From Paramacrobiotus metropolitanus (Eukaryota; Tardigrada; Eutardigrada; Parachela; Macrobiotidae), in assembly GCF_019649055.1 (NCBI RefSeq), contig NW_026570229.1:1612001-1676000 (forward strand): a DNA stretch of 64,000 nt, in the 5' to 3' direction. Made by a program: the position numbers and the translations under genes. The notes under the pieces were generated by a model, which was not told the DNA's origin, did not search any database, and saw nothing but the letters and a program-made list of their open reading frames with translations. Numbering within the stretch: position 1 is the first letter of the stretch; each line of letters starts with the position of its first letter. Shown here one piece after another: positions 10,333 through 22,307 of this stretch.

Positions 10333-13300
10333 ATTTTTCGTAGTCCTATCGCGCTTCTGTGCCACGGTCCCCTCTGATCCGCCTACACCGCCCGCCGGCC
10401 ACCGCGCTTGATCCGTGTGTCGGGGCGGATCCGGGGGCGCTGATTTAGGATGCGATTGCCCCCCGTCTCGGTACCGTGTATCTCGCCCGTCTTCATCTCG
10501 TCGGCCCTGTCCTCCTCCGCCTCCGCCGCTGCCCAGGCGGCTGTCCATGTCCCGCTGAATCTGGCCAGCGCCGCCGTCGCCTCCATGTCGTCCTCCCTCT
10601 CCTCCAGCGCCTCCTCCACCGCCTCCGCCGTGGTCAGCCAGCAGCATCTCGCCCATGTCGCCGCCGGGCACAACGGCCTGGCCAGTCCGCTGGCGCTGCA
10701 TCTGCAGCAGAACGGCACGAATCAGCCGGGGAATAAGCATGTTGTCGGGCTGCCGCATGCGCGGCTGGCCATGCAGAGCGCCCAGTCGCCCGATGCCATG
10801 GGCTACGGACAGGTACGTCATGGGGCCGCGTCGGCGATATTTTATTGCATTTTATTATTTTAAGCGTTATTTTCTTAATTTAAATATTCTTTTCTGCAAG
10901 GTTTTTTCTTTTTGCCCATGTGCTTTGTACTTATTTATTCGCTGATGGTATTCTGTTTTTGAATAATTTTGGTGTTTTGTGGTTGCGGTTGCTCGCTTTT
11001 CAGATTGCAGTTTTTGAATTTTTAATACTTCAGTTTTTTTACATAAATTTTGTAGGCCAATCCTTTTGCGGAATGCTACGCAATAGTATGCATACTGGTT
11101 TCTGGAATTTTCTTTCCAAATTTACGTGATTATTTGTTTTCTTTTTATATTTTACGATTTTCGCTTGCATTCTGCGCCACCCAAGGAATACGCGGTGATT
11201 CAATTTTTTGTTTGTTGTTCTAGCGTAGGACGCCGCATTCAGTGTGATAACTTTGATTTAAATTTTATTTATAAAATTATAATCATGTGATCGAAATTCC
11301 GTTTGACTTACAAGTTACAACGTTGCGTCCAATTTTATTTAAAAAGTTTTATAAACTTCATCGCAGTTCAGTTTAATTTAGAACAGCGCGTCCGGTTTTC
11401 AATTAATTTGTATTATAAAAATTCTAGTTTGTTTTATCACGATTTATTTGACTGCAGAATGCCGCGTCGAATCAGGGCAGCGCGCACGGCCACCCGGGTA
11501 ACGCGTCAGCCGCCGGCGGTGGCGGCCAGCGGGAGCTCGACGGAGAGCTACGGGATCAAGGAAGTGTTCTCGTATAATCTGGAGGAAGAGATGCGCAAGA
11601 TCAACAAACTGATGAAGAAGTATCCCTACGTGGCCATCGACACGGAGTTCCCGGGGGTGGTGGCGCGGCCCTGCGGCGTCTTCAACACCAACTCGGACTA
11701 CGAGTACGCCCTGTTCAAGGTCAACGTCGACCTCATGAAGATCATCCAGCTGGGCCTCAGCTTCTTCAACGAGGCTGGCCAGCAGCCCACGCCCATCCAC
11801 ACGTGGCAGTTTAATTTCCGCTTCAATCTCGCCGAGGAGATGTATGCCCAGGTAAAATAATCCCTCAAAAAAAATCTGTTAACAGAATCATAATAATAAA
11901 ATTATGTTTATTTTTTGGAAAATAAAATTATTTTGTTTTTTTTTGGGGAAAATCCAGTTTTGATCTTCTTTATTGATTTATCAGAGTTATTATTGCTGCG
12001 GCGAGTTTTTCCATGAATAAATTAGAATATCAATGATTTTCAACCAAGAAACCTAAAATTCCGGTCCCGAAAAATTATTACAATTACTTTTTCGGTTTTG
12101 GGATTAAAAATCACTGAAAATTCCCAGTTAGCAAAGATGACGTGGATTGCAGTCTTTTAGCGATAAATAATTAATAATTAATGGAAATACAAACAGGCAA
12201 CCGGAAACTTTTTCCTGTGCTGAGTTTATATTTTCCGTTTTCAGGGAATGTTGCGCAAGCTTGACGGTATTTGAGTTAATTGTAAAATTCTAATTGAATG
12301 CAACAATTGCGAAAACAATTATGTTATTAAATAATAATAAATAAATATTTAAATACAAAGAGGAAAATAATGGTCGAATTTTCTTTGTAAATTTTTCTTG
12401 ATGGTAGAACGTGGGAAAATATCCTGATTTTGTTGTACGATTCAAACAGGACTCGATTAAACTGCTAATGCACTCGGGCATCCAGTTCTCCCTCCACGAA
12501 CAAATGGGCATCGAGCCGGACCATTTCGCTGAGCGCCTGATCACCTCCAACATCCTGTGCAACGACCACGTGCGCTTCCTAACATTCCACAGCGCCTACG
12601 ACTTTGGCTATCTCCTCAAGGTCCTGGAAGGCACGGACTGTCTGCCGCGCAACGAATCCTCCTTCCTGGAGAAGCTGAAGATGTACTTCCCGCATATCTA
12701 CGACATCAAGCACATGATCCGTGATCAGCGCAGTCTGAAGGGCGGCCTGCAGGATCTGGCCAATCAGTTCCAGTTGGCGCGGGTGGGCGCCCAGCACCAG
12801 GCGGGGAGTGATAGCGCGCTGACGGGGGCGCTGTTTTTTCGCTTGAAGGACGAGGTGTTCCATGGGAAGCTGGATGAGTTTAGTGGGCGGTTGTTCGGGT
12901 TGACGGGGAATTTTGGGGATCGGGTGCACCATCTGGAGAACGTGGTGATTAAGGAGAATATTGGGAAGCCGGGCGCGGCCACCGCTAGTCCGGTCACAGG
13001 TCAGTCGCCGCCGTGTTTTTCCCTTTTTACCGGGAATTTCACATTTAAAAAGAATTTAATTAAGCTCGGTTACCACCAGTTTTGATTGAATTAGTTAAAT
13101 TACTGAGGATGTACTAATATTTCTTTTTGTTTTTATTTTGTGTAGCGGGTAACAATTTTCTTCATTATTTGTGATTTTCAGGTAGAGTTTGTCGTTTTCA
13201 TTTCTTTTCTGTGATTTTCCTTTTTTTTTTGCACATTAGAATGGGGTTCATAATTGTATAGTACTGCAATTTTTTCTCAGTCATCTTGTTCTTTTGAATG

Positions 13301-14083
13301 TTTTACTTGCTGGTTTTTTTTTGGAGAAATAATAATGCTGAATATTTATACATGGATAACTCCAAAAATAATATAACAATTATCAGTTATTAAATTGGGT
13401 ATTTGGGCGGGTTTTGCTGTGTTTTTTTTCGCGCAAAATTGTCTTTCCTTTTTAAAAGTTAATATCGCTTTCTGCCTTGTCCTTCGGTATCTGAAAACAT
13501 AAAATTCTTGATAATAAATGCATGAAAAAACTGAAGTTTTTTAAAAAATAAATCAAAATGAACGAACTCCGGTACATAATATGATTTTGGGAGTTGATTT
13601 CCTTGTTAGTATTGGTAAATTTGGTGATATTTTTCTGCGTTTTAATTAGCTGTTTATTTTTGTGAAGGCCGTAACAAAAATAAAAATATACAGTTGTTTG
13701 ATGGTGTTAACGCAGGCATTCTGCAAGCCCTGTCGGCCGTCCACGAAGAGCGCCAAGCGGAAGCCGAGGCCGCGGCCAAATCGCACGGCAGCAGCGGCCT
13801 GACCGTGTCGACCAGCAGCGCCGGCGGTCCCTACCACCACTCACACTCAGCGCCCATCCTCAACCACAACAACCACCCGGTCAACACCTTCACCTTCCTC
13901 ACCAACGTCAACGTCCCGCACCGCTTCTACGAGGACCCGGCCGGGTATATGGTCACCACGACGACCTCCACGGGGGAATACGTCGTCAGCAACGATCCCT
14001 CCGTCATCCACCAGCAGCATCAGCATGCGCAGTACGGGCACGCCCAGGGCGGCTACTATGACGCCACCAACGGATACGTCTGA
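10333..14083 (+). CDS. CNOT7-like: CCR4-NOT deadenylase subunit, CNOT7/CAF1/POP2 family
   Basis: Exons: 10333-10812, 11458-11851, 12450-12999, 13716-14083. The DEDD-type 3'-5' poly(A) exonuclease of CCR4-NOT shortens mRNA tails in the cytoplasm. Seen: the catalytic Asp and Glu in AIDTEFPGVVARP, Asp in FHSAYDFGYL, and His/Asp in QHQAGSDSALTG; also KGGLQDLANQ. The nuclease domain spans exons 2-3; exon 4 adds an unusual 120-residue His/Asn/Gln/Ser-rich tail ending in TGA. Phases are continuous from exon 2 to exon 4. Exon 1 (ORF from 10450) encodes a Ser/Ala/Gln-rich chain, but its phase-0 junction leads into a different frame of exon 2 from the nuclease. The simplest start for the nuclease frame is ATG 11459. 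See the findings for the frame conflict. AATAAA at 14732-14737 is the likely poly(A) signal. Confidence 0.9.
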
Positions 14084-15300
14084 ATTTCCCGCGGATTTAT
14101 TCGAAAAAATTATTGGCGGATTTATTCGTGGAAAAAATTGAATTTTGCGGATTTATTCGGGAAAAAATTGAATTTTGCGGATTTATTCGGGGAAGAAATC
14201 ATGATTGCGTTGAATTGTGTGGGATTTATCGGGGGAAAATTATTATCGTGTCGAAGTTTGCGGGAAAAATTATTGTGTCGATTTTTGCGGATTTATCCGG
14301 AGAAAGTTATAATTGCGGAATTTCGGGGATTTTTGTTGCGGAATTTATTGCGTTCTTATTTCGTGAGATATCTGTCTAAATCCATCAGAAATTTTGGCAG
14401 AATAAATTGGGTCTGATTAACATTCCGTGTGCGAGGAAGAGGAGGAGGCGGAGAAATTTGGCATCGTCGTCGATTTTTGGTTGGTTGCGTCGCTCTCTCT
14501 TTCTCATCTTTTTTTTGTCCGTGTTCACCGCCGGCCACCTCGGTTGTCCGAGGAAGAAATCTGGTTTTCATTGTGTTTTGTTTGGGTTCTTTCTTTGTTC
14601 CGTGTCAGAGAGAGGGAAAGACCGCTGTTCGGATCATTTGGGTGCGGGGGCCGGGTGGCGGCGCGTGAACGCTCGCGGGGTTCTTGTGTACAGATTCTTG
14701 GATGTTATTTCATTCATGTCGGCGCTGGACGAATAAAACGTTGTCTCATTACACCAGCTTTGTGGGTTTTTTATTAAGTAAATTTAGCACACACTGTCAT
14801 GAGTTTTTTTGTATGCCCTTTTACGCATTCTCCCGATAATCCCAATCATACACAAAGTATTAGTTATTCCTTGGTAGATAAAAAGATCGATTTAGAATTT
14901 TATGCCAAGCTTTTCATTTCCTCTGAAAGGAGCAATTGGGCAGCATATTAATTTTTCCCAATTTGAAGACGATTTTTCACATTCTTTCCGAGTTCCGACG
15001 ATTTGTTTGAATAAGCATATCTGTCGACACTCGATAGAAACTTCGTAAAATTTACAGGGCAAAATTTACAGGCATTATTGCAGTACAAGTACGAACTAAG
15101 TTGTAAGTACCAAAACGGATGGAGAGTGACAGGACAGCAAGGCAGGAAATTATGAAAACATCATGATGAAAAGCGCCAATGAGATTAAACCATTACAAGT
15201 TTACATGAATAACGATTAATTTATAACAGAATAAGATTTTGAAATACTGCAACCACTTAGACACATTCACAGCCAAAAAGCCGCTTATTTAAAAGGCAAA
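14084..15300 (+). other. 3' UTR of the CNOT7-like gene and spacer
   Basis: 14100-14190 contains a tandem repeat of about 31 bp (gcggatttattcggg with aaaaaattgaatttt) that decays through 14350. AATAAA at 14732-14737 followed by a T-rich stretch fits a cleavage site. From about 14760 to 15300 I see only AT-rich spacer before the 5S genes. Confidence 0.5.
14732..14737 (+). terminator. Poly(A) signal AATAAA
   Basis: Canonical hexamer about 650 bases after the stop codon of the CNOT7-like gene, followed within 40 bases by a GT/T-rich element. It is the first AATAAA with such a downstream element on this strand after the stop. Confidence 0.5.
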
Positions 15301-15420
15301 AAGTCTACAACACCCGGTGTTCCCAAGCGGTCACCCATCCAAGTACTAACCGGGCCCGACGTAGGTTATCTTCCGAGATCGAACGGGATCGGGAGTTTTC
15401 TACGTGGTATGGTCGTAGAC
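15301..15420 (-). rRNA. 5S ribosomal RNA, copy 1
   Basis: On the minus strand the 120-nt sequence begins GTCTACGACCATACCACG and ends CCGGGTGTTGTAGACTT, with the internal block GATCTCGGAAGATAA and GGTTAGTACTTGGATGGG that forms the conserved loops and internal promoter of animal 5S RNA. A run of T follows directly (TTTTTGCC), fitting RNA polymerase III termination. The 5' and 3' ends pair as helix I (GTCTAC with GTAGAC). A TATAAAT lies 13-19 nt upstream of the first base. Confidence 0.95.
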
Positions 15421-15432
15421 GAATGCTTAGAG

Positions 15433-15439
15433 ATTTATA
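15433..15439 (-). promoter_or_regulatory. TATA-like element upstream of 5S copy 1
   Basis: TATAAAT on the minus strand at -13 to -19 within a block of about 43 bp that is identical upstream of both 5S copies (15421-15463 and 15705-15747). Conservation outside the RNA itself suggests a Pol III upstream element, as known for some arthropod and nematode 5S genes. Confidence 0.5.
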
Positions 15440-15584
15440 GCGCCGGTTGTGATGGCGAATCAACCCGGCACAATTAATAAAAACCCATTTCAATTAAATA
15501 AATTTGTGTGAATAATTAACAAAATTTAAATAAAATAAGTATAGTTAGCTAACAGACCAAAAAGCCGTCTAGTTAAAAGGCAAA

Positions 15585-15704
15585 AAGTCTACAACACCCG
15601 GTGTTCCCAAGCGGTCACCCATCCAAGTACTAACCGGGCCCGACGTAGGTTATCTTCCGAGATCGAACGGGATCGGGAGTTTTCTACGTGGTATGGTCGT
15701 AGAC
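15585..15704 (-). rRNA. 5S ribosomal RNA, copy 2
   Basis: Identical by eye to copy 1 over all 120 nt, in the same orientation, 284 bp away. The downstream flank (aaaagccgtctagttaaaaggcaaaa on the plus strand) and the 43-bp upstream block are also nearly the same, including the TATAAAT at 15717-15723. The spacers otherwise differ, so this is a short tandem pair and not a homogenised array. Confidence 0.95.
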
Positions 15705-15716
15705 GAATGCTTAGAG

Positions 15717-15723
15717 ATTTATA
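15717..15723 (-). promoter_or_regulatory. TATA-like element upstream of 5S copy 2
   Basis: Same TATAAAT and same distance to the first 5S base as in copy 1, inside the shared upstream block. Confidence 0.5.
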
Positions 15724-16216
15724 GCGCCGGTTGTGATGGCGAATCAATCCGATATTCCGATTCCGACACCACAGTTTGGAAAAATACAATTTTACTCGAA
15801 TAAGTTTAGATAAAGAATTATCAATAACAATAATTTTAAACGTTTCAGGTTTGTTGTTGGACCGGCACACTGGCAGATAAGTTTACGGTACAATTAGGTC
15901 CGAATATCGTTTTTTTATTCTGACAATTCAACTACAGCACACCAGCTAAGATTATTATTAATTAGACTTTTAGCACATATTCACCACAAAAAGAGGGTGC
16001 AGAAAAAAACGGCACAAGAATTATGCGAAGACCAAGAATGAGCGAAGGGCAGAAAACACAATGGCGATGTACAGAATGCCAAAATGGCCAGAAATCGATG
16101 AAGGCGAGGCGCGCGGGTCCATGCAAGGCGTATTTCAGGTCCACAAACGGGAGAACAAAATACTTATCACGGATTATCAAAAAACAAGCCAGCTCGTTGA
16201 GGAGATTCCGTCGCGG

Positions 16217-18290
16217 CTATATCTCCAGGGCGTCGCGCAGGAAGCGGCCCATACTCTTCGACACCGACTGCGACGGCTTGAGGTCGACGGCGTTGCGCTT
16301 CACCTGGAACAGGTAGGGCTGCACGTCGCTGTAGTTCGTGTCGAAGACCAGACCGAGTTCCTCGCGCTGCGGATTCTTCGGCACGTACTCGTAGCGGTTC
16401 ATACACTCCACCACCCTGCGCGAAAAAAAAACATAATTGTTTCACTGCGGGCGAGTAAGCGCTGATTTATTACCAAAAAACGACGAGCTTTTTTCGAATT
16501 TCATCCGATTTTCTTGATATAGAATTACAATAAATTTCAAACAATAATTCTCGTGGCCCAGGAATGCTAGAAATCTTCCAAAAAAGTTAGAAATTTCATA
16601 AATCAATTCGCGAGATTTTTTCGGGAATTTAAAACACGGGTTCGGGAAACAGCTAAAATAACATAAGATACAGAAAAACGGTTACAACATACCGTAACTG
16701 TTTACCTAATTAAACAAATTTAAAATAAATAAAAAAAACTAAACCGAATCTGCCAGTCAATTTATTTCAAAAAAATAAAAGTATAGTTTTATTTCAGTAT
16801 CAATTTATCTGGTCTTGATCCAGCACACGGATTTAAAAAATACGGGGAGATATTAAGCCAGTAATACGAGTAATTTCGCCAGTATTTATGTATAAATCCA
16901 TGAGCACAGCACAGGCTTTCACGTTGACGAATTTCCCGCAATATTATTTTGAAAACAATGCTAGAGCGGCATCTTACATGAGCATCTTGTCGGCGAGCAC
17001 GGGCGCCAGCTCGTAGCGGTAGCGGCGCCGCTCGGACTCGGTGGGGGAGTTGGCCAGCTGGAATTTGAGCACCCAGATCTCCCAGGGCAGCTTGTCGTGC
17101 CCCATGACGGCCAGGCCGGCCCGCGGGCGCTTCTCGAAGAACTCCAGGGAGATGGCCGCACTGGACACGCCCGGCTCATTCTGCAGGTCGCGCGCGAACG
17201 GCACCACTTCCCGCGACACGGCCTGCGTCAGGTCCGGCGAGGAACACCGCACGTATCTGCAACCGACAACACCGATATTTGAATTTTTATACAAAGAAAC
17301 CTGTTTCAAATGAGTCTATGCGCAGAGAGTAAAAATACGCAAATCGCTGAAAGAAAATCTCATGGAATTTTAGAATAAAATCTATTTAAAAAAATGAATC
17401 TTATTTTATTTTAATAAGTAAAATTTATCAGAATACGGCTTCAGCTGCAGCAACATCCCATTTACTGTATTATATGCTGATAATTTAAACTACATATTAT
17501 TATATACTGTGTAATTCGTCCTAAATAAACGCTTTGCTTTAGCAAACAAAATCCGATGGCTGCATGAAAATCAATTTTACGGAGACAAAAGACAGACTCC
17601 ACCTCTGACTGAATCAAAGAAGCACTTAAAACATTTTATTGACATAAAATTTGAAAATGTCATAATACGAAAACCGTATATCAAAGAAACTTGCAAGAAG
17701 AAACAAATTTTAAAAATTACAGAAATTCATGGGTCAAAAAAATTAAATTATTAAAACGGAAAATAAATTAGAGGAAAATTGAAAATTATGCCTAGTTAGT
17801 TGCCTACAATCTACATCCACAAAAAAATACGAAGTCTTACGAGTAGAGTACACGGTTCAGTAATATCAGTGCACCATGGTACCGTGCAAGAGGAAACAAA
17901 TCTAAAAAACTAGGGAAATTTGTGATCTGATCAGATGTAAAATGCGTAGAAAAATCACGAGAAATAGATAAAATAATTTCAAAAAATTCTAAAAGCCCTC
18001 AGGCAACCTAACGATACCGTGACCACCGTCTTGGCAACAATCCCAAGAACCTACGGAAAACCCCGCAACAACACGACGAACCACACTCACGTCAGATCGA
18101 CGGCGCTGCAGTCCACATCGTCGTAGCCCACCGTCCCGATGACGATGGTCTGATGCCCGTTGGCGTCCTCGCGGAACGTGAACTTCCCCAAACAGCGATG
18201 GAAGAGGATGGTGTGGAAGAGCGCCGACACACTGTCCTCCACCTGACGGGCATCACACGTCAGATCAATCACGTGGCGTCGCGCGTTCAT
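16217..18290 (-). CDS. ATG101: Autophagy-related protein 101
   Basis: Three exons: 18290-18091, 17256-16978, 16415-16217; phases match exactly and give 225 aa (human about 218). ATG101 is the HORMA-fold partner of ATG13 in the ULK1 complex that starts autophagosome formation. Seen: the N-terminal block ARQVEDSVSALFHTILFHR, then IGTVGYDDVDCSAVDLTYV, the central LPWEIWVLKFQLANSP, and the C-terminal VVECMNRYEYVPKNP and FDTNYSDVQPYLFQV, all in family order. The loop before LPWEIW lacks the Trp-Pro-Phe of the vertebrate WF finger (see findings). Stop is TAG at 16217-16219. Two introns (834 and 562 bp) are AT-rich. Divergent from HINT3, with nearly 3 kb of spacer between. Confidence 0.92.
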
Positions 18291-21200
18291 CCTCGACTAG
18301 CAGGATCCTTCTTCCGCGCGCGCAAAAAACTAACCGTACTTGACCTACTAAACGCGGAGCAGATGAGATCATCCGAGGAGATCGATTCATCCACAGTAAG
18401 ATTCATGCACAAACGCGTTTCACGGGGAACGCAATATCACAGAAATCTCTGCGTGTTTCAACCACGAATCTGGAGAAATGATAAGTAATGAGAGAAAATT
18501 GGGGAAGAAAAAAACTGATCATGATCGTCCAAACATAGCGTGCATGATGATGTAAATATTTTCCATATTTTCCTCCATATCTCGTGCTTGCATCGCGAGC
18601 GGACCAGGTGATCGATGCGAAATGCAAAATCATGCGCGGAGCACGTGATACGCTGGCGCAGTGTAGCGCGGACAGCGTCACATGAGCGTGTACCAGGAAA
18701 CTGCGCAACCGGGCTGGTGCAGTGTACGCATCGCTGGTTCTGTTATGTAACACGCGAGCTGTACCAAGCTGCGTGCCAAGACGTAACGCTGCCAGTTAAC
18801 GTGAGCGTATCCAACGGGCGGTGTACCGAGCGTCAGGAAATCGAATTTGAAACGTAATACGTAAACGTCAGCCGGAGGCGGTCGACTGTACCGGAAGTGG
18901 TAATTTCGCCGATTTTGCAAATATTCGCCTACCAGAGGCGGTAGCGCACCGGAACTCTCATTTTACATTGACCGGAAACGGAGTAATTTTTATTCTTGTT
19001 TTTGAAGTTACACTGTAACAGAGTACTACGGAAGCTCAGGTACGAGTTAAAACAAACGGAATTTAGATACAGCCTTTTCTGCACATTCATGTGAGCGCGA
19101 TCACTGCACGTAAAAAAAGCGAAAGAGGAGCGCTGCACAGCGGACGTCAGTGGATGATATTTTGGGGTGTGTCGGACATGCCTATGATACCGTAGCGGCA
19201 TCGATCGCGTCAACGTCCTGGCTTGACAATTGTTGAGCGTTAACCCAGATACAGCCCGGGCCAACATGCAATCTGCCGCTAGGGATACACACACAGCCAG
19301 CGTTTGACTGCAGACAACAACTCCCTCTTCTCCACGCGGAACCAAAAATTTATCCGTTAGTAGCGCAACGTGCTAAATAATTAGGGTCGGTTACCCAACA
19401 ATGTAAAGCACAGCATACAGCTTAAGGAAATGGCTTACCCCAAATTGTTAAGCTCGTCACGCTACTGTAGTACTGCACGGCGCTGGCTGGGATGGCATGC
19501 ATGGCGTTTGCGTCTACATTCCAGCATCGCATCGCATGTACACGGGAAAATATACAGGACGATGGGACTGTATCTACGGCATGTCGGCTAAATGAATCTG
19601 TCCCATTCATCCATAATCATTTCATTGATGACTAACCTAATCTGTCTTCATTCAGCTCCCGCCGTTGTATGGCGGCCAGCGTAATCCGTAAATCGCCGTA
19701 TAGCAATACTGCGCTGTTGTTTTACCAGTCTTACGCGTACAAATTTTTCTGCTACTCGTATGGGAAGGATTTTTTTCCAAAAATCGCTTCCCTTTCCGGC
19801 ACTGGCACTTACAATAAAAAATAGTCCAACTACCAGGCCGTTTTTATAAATTGTTATGTAATGATTTGCATCTCGCTTACATTCTGAAAAAAATTACGCA
19901 AATAACTACTATACTCGTATCGATTGAGTCGATTTTTTGGGTTTTTAGTTTTACGCTAATTCTGAATTTCTGCTGGCATTTTGTCATCGGTTCGTTTTGC
20001 TTAATTTCGACCGGTTTGCCGGCAACGATTTTTGTTTGTCCATTTTAAATATGCTTTATCTAATCTAATTTTTGCAGCAACAATTTTATTACCGAATAAA
20101 TATTACTCAACACAGTAACGATTTATTCTGATGTAGTAATTAAAATTATCGAATTTTTTCGTGCTTTTGTGCAGGCAAGAGCGTCGGTCAGTAATACAAA
20201 TTAAATACTCACCAGATAAATAACTGTAAAGTTAAAGGGTGACGACAAAATGCCGTTTGAAAGAACAGGAAGGAAATTCCCAAACCGTAACAAGGTTTCT
20301 AAATTCCACTGGCGTTTTTTTCTCGTGCTGCAATGACGCAGACGCCTGCTTTGTGTGCTGACCAGCTGATTCACTACAGCACAGTACGTTCTCTCTTTCT
20401 CTCTCTCTCGGTTCATATTGGAATCGGTTACATAAACGCCCGCCCCTGATCAACCGCCACCAGCCAATCCGCGCCGTCCCATTGACGTCACTTCATTCAG
20501 TAAAACGGCACAAGTAGGCGGGGCCGGCTGTTGCTTGTGCCTGGAGTGCAGTGGCATCCTGGCCCGTTTACGTAATAATAGAGAGAGAGAGAGAGAGACA
20601 GAGCCAGAGACACAGAGACAGAGAGAGAGAGAGAGAGAGTGGAGTGTATAAGAGAGAATCGTTCGCATGCCCAAGGGATGTGGCTGGAATTAGAAAACTG
20701 TACAGAATGCGTCTATTTGGTCCGATTTCGGGGACGAGGTCTTTGCCTCTTTGGTGGGGAGGTTTTTTAGTCTGACTTGTGCTGTAATCCCCGCCTGATC
20801 CACCTGCAATCTGCATGTACCGTGTGGTCGTCTTTTTCATGTTGGAACGTGTTTTTACCGTAGTTTCAAGTTTGACTCATTGCTTCCTTGTTGGTTTTTC
20901 TGTTCTCAACGAATCTTTGGTGTTTTCGTCCACGACCCCGTTGCCGTGATTAATGCTGATTGAGGTGGTGCTGGGTTAAATTGGACGATTTGGTGTGGTC
21001 GAGAGCGGGGAGAGAGAGCCGCGGTGTGGGATGCGGAAGATGGCAATTAGTGTGATTGCGTAATGGCTGTGGTTAGTCCCATCCCGTGTTGCTGGCGCTG
21101 TCATCGTGCTGCGCCTGCCACACGCACCGTCTCCTGATTTCTGCCCCCACTCTTCCTTCTCCTCTTCCCCCGTGCTTGCCGCCAAAGCCGATTGTGTGTC

Positions 21201-22209
21201 CGCAATTTCTCCTTGCCATCCAGACAGGTAAGGATGCTTGGGTAGTTATTCCACTGTCTCACAAACGCTTTTTCAAATAGCATGGCAGTGGTTCTAAAAT
21301 TGGGAAAAACATTAATTTTATGGTAAAATCATTTTCGTGTGCGAAGGCGCTAAAAAAAATTAAAAATAATAATTATCAATTTTTTAAAAATTACCGATAT
21401 ACCTAGGTGTATCAGCAGTGTACCCTATTATTACGTATTATTCACTGGATTATTGCTTAGTTTACGCATTTTGCAGTTTCCGTAAATCGTAGCCAAATTC
21501 TCGCTTACAGAAATTTTTACAAAATGGACTAGAAAATTAGCGGTAACAAAAATTTTTTGCTTAATTGGCTGAGTTGATTTCGCTTACAAGAAAATTGAAA
21601 TTCGAAAAATATCGACGGAGAAAATGACCGGTAATGAGAAATGCTGATTTAATTTCGCTTACAAATATTTTTAAAAAATCGACTGAAAATTCAGCGTTAG
21701 AAGCACAATATGTTATTTTTGCGCTAAAATTTGTTCAGTTATTCATCCTTAAATTGGTGGAATTTTGCTTTTGGCTTTTGCTGATAGCAGTGAGTTAGTT
21801 AATTGATAAATGTTTCGAATTATTACGGTACGTTGATACATGTATATTTCTCTCGATTAGTCACATATTATTGTGCTGGCGAAGATGGTTAAATATTTTG
21901 ATTTGCGGACACAACAACGCGCCTTATACCCGCTGCGTACTTTGACCACTGTTTTCCTGCGTATTATCTTTAATTATGTTATCGCTGGATGATTAGCGGG
22001 CGGACCGATAATCACGGTGCAGGAACCATCGGCACACCGCTAATAATTTCCTCCACTATGTGTATAATCGAGTCAACACTCTCATTACATCCACCGATTA
22101 CGCACACACACACACTGCTACAGAAAGTGCCAAACGGCCGGTTAATGTGTTGATACCGCCGCGCCGCTGTATAATAGTCCGTAATCAGCTAAGTGGGGTG
22201 CTTTCGCAG
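18291..22209. other. Spacer between ATG101 and HINT3, no protein gene seen
   Basis: Contains CT and GA microsatellites (20390-20408 ct-rich; 20580-20640 ga-rich) that pair as imperfect inverted complements, mixed-composition DNA at 18600-19400, and AT-rich DNA at 21300-21900. A strong donor (CAGACAG then GTAAGG) at 21227/21228 and an acceptor at 22208-22209 (tttcgcag) suggest a noncoding 5' exon of HINT3 ending at 21227. ORFs here have no family resemblance. Confidence 0.4.
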
Positions 22210-22307
22210 GTGTCTCGCTTGCACCGATGCGGCATCCGTCCGTCCTGTAATCTCTCCCGATTTACGACCGATCCCGTGAAAGCAACAGCGGAGCGGTTGC
22301 GGTATCC

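Noticed and set aside
10099-10821. 240-codon minus-strand Gly-rich ORF
   Set aside because: Reverse-strand shadow of the Ser/Ala-rich exon of the CNOT7-like gene.
11495-11510. 12-bp mini-intron (gtaacgcgtcag) to explain the CNOT7-like frame change
   Set aside because: Too short to splice, and 12 is a multiple of three, so it would not change frame.
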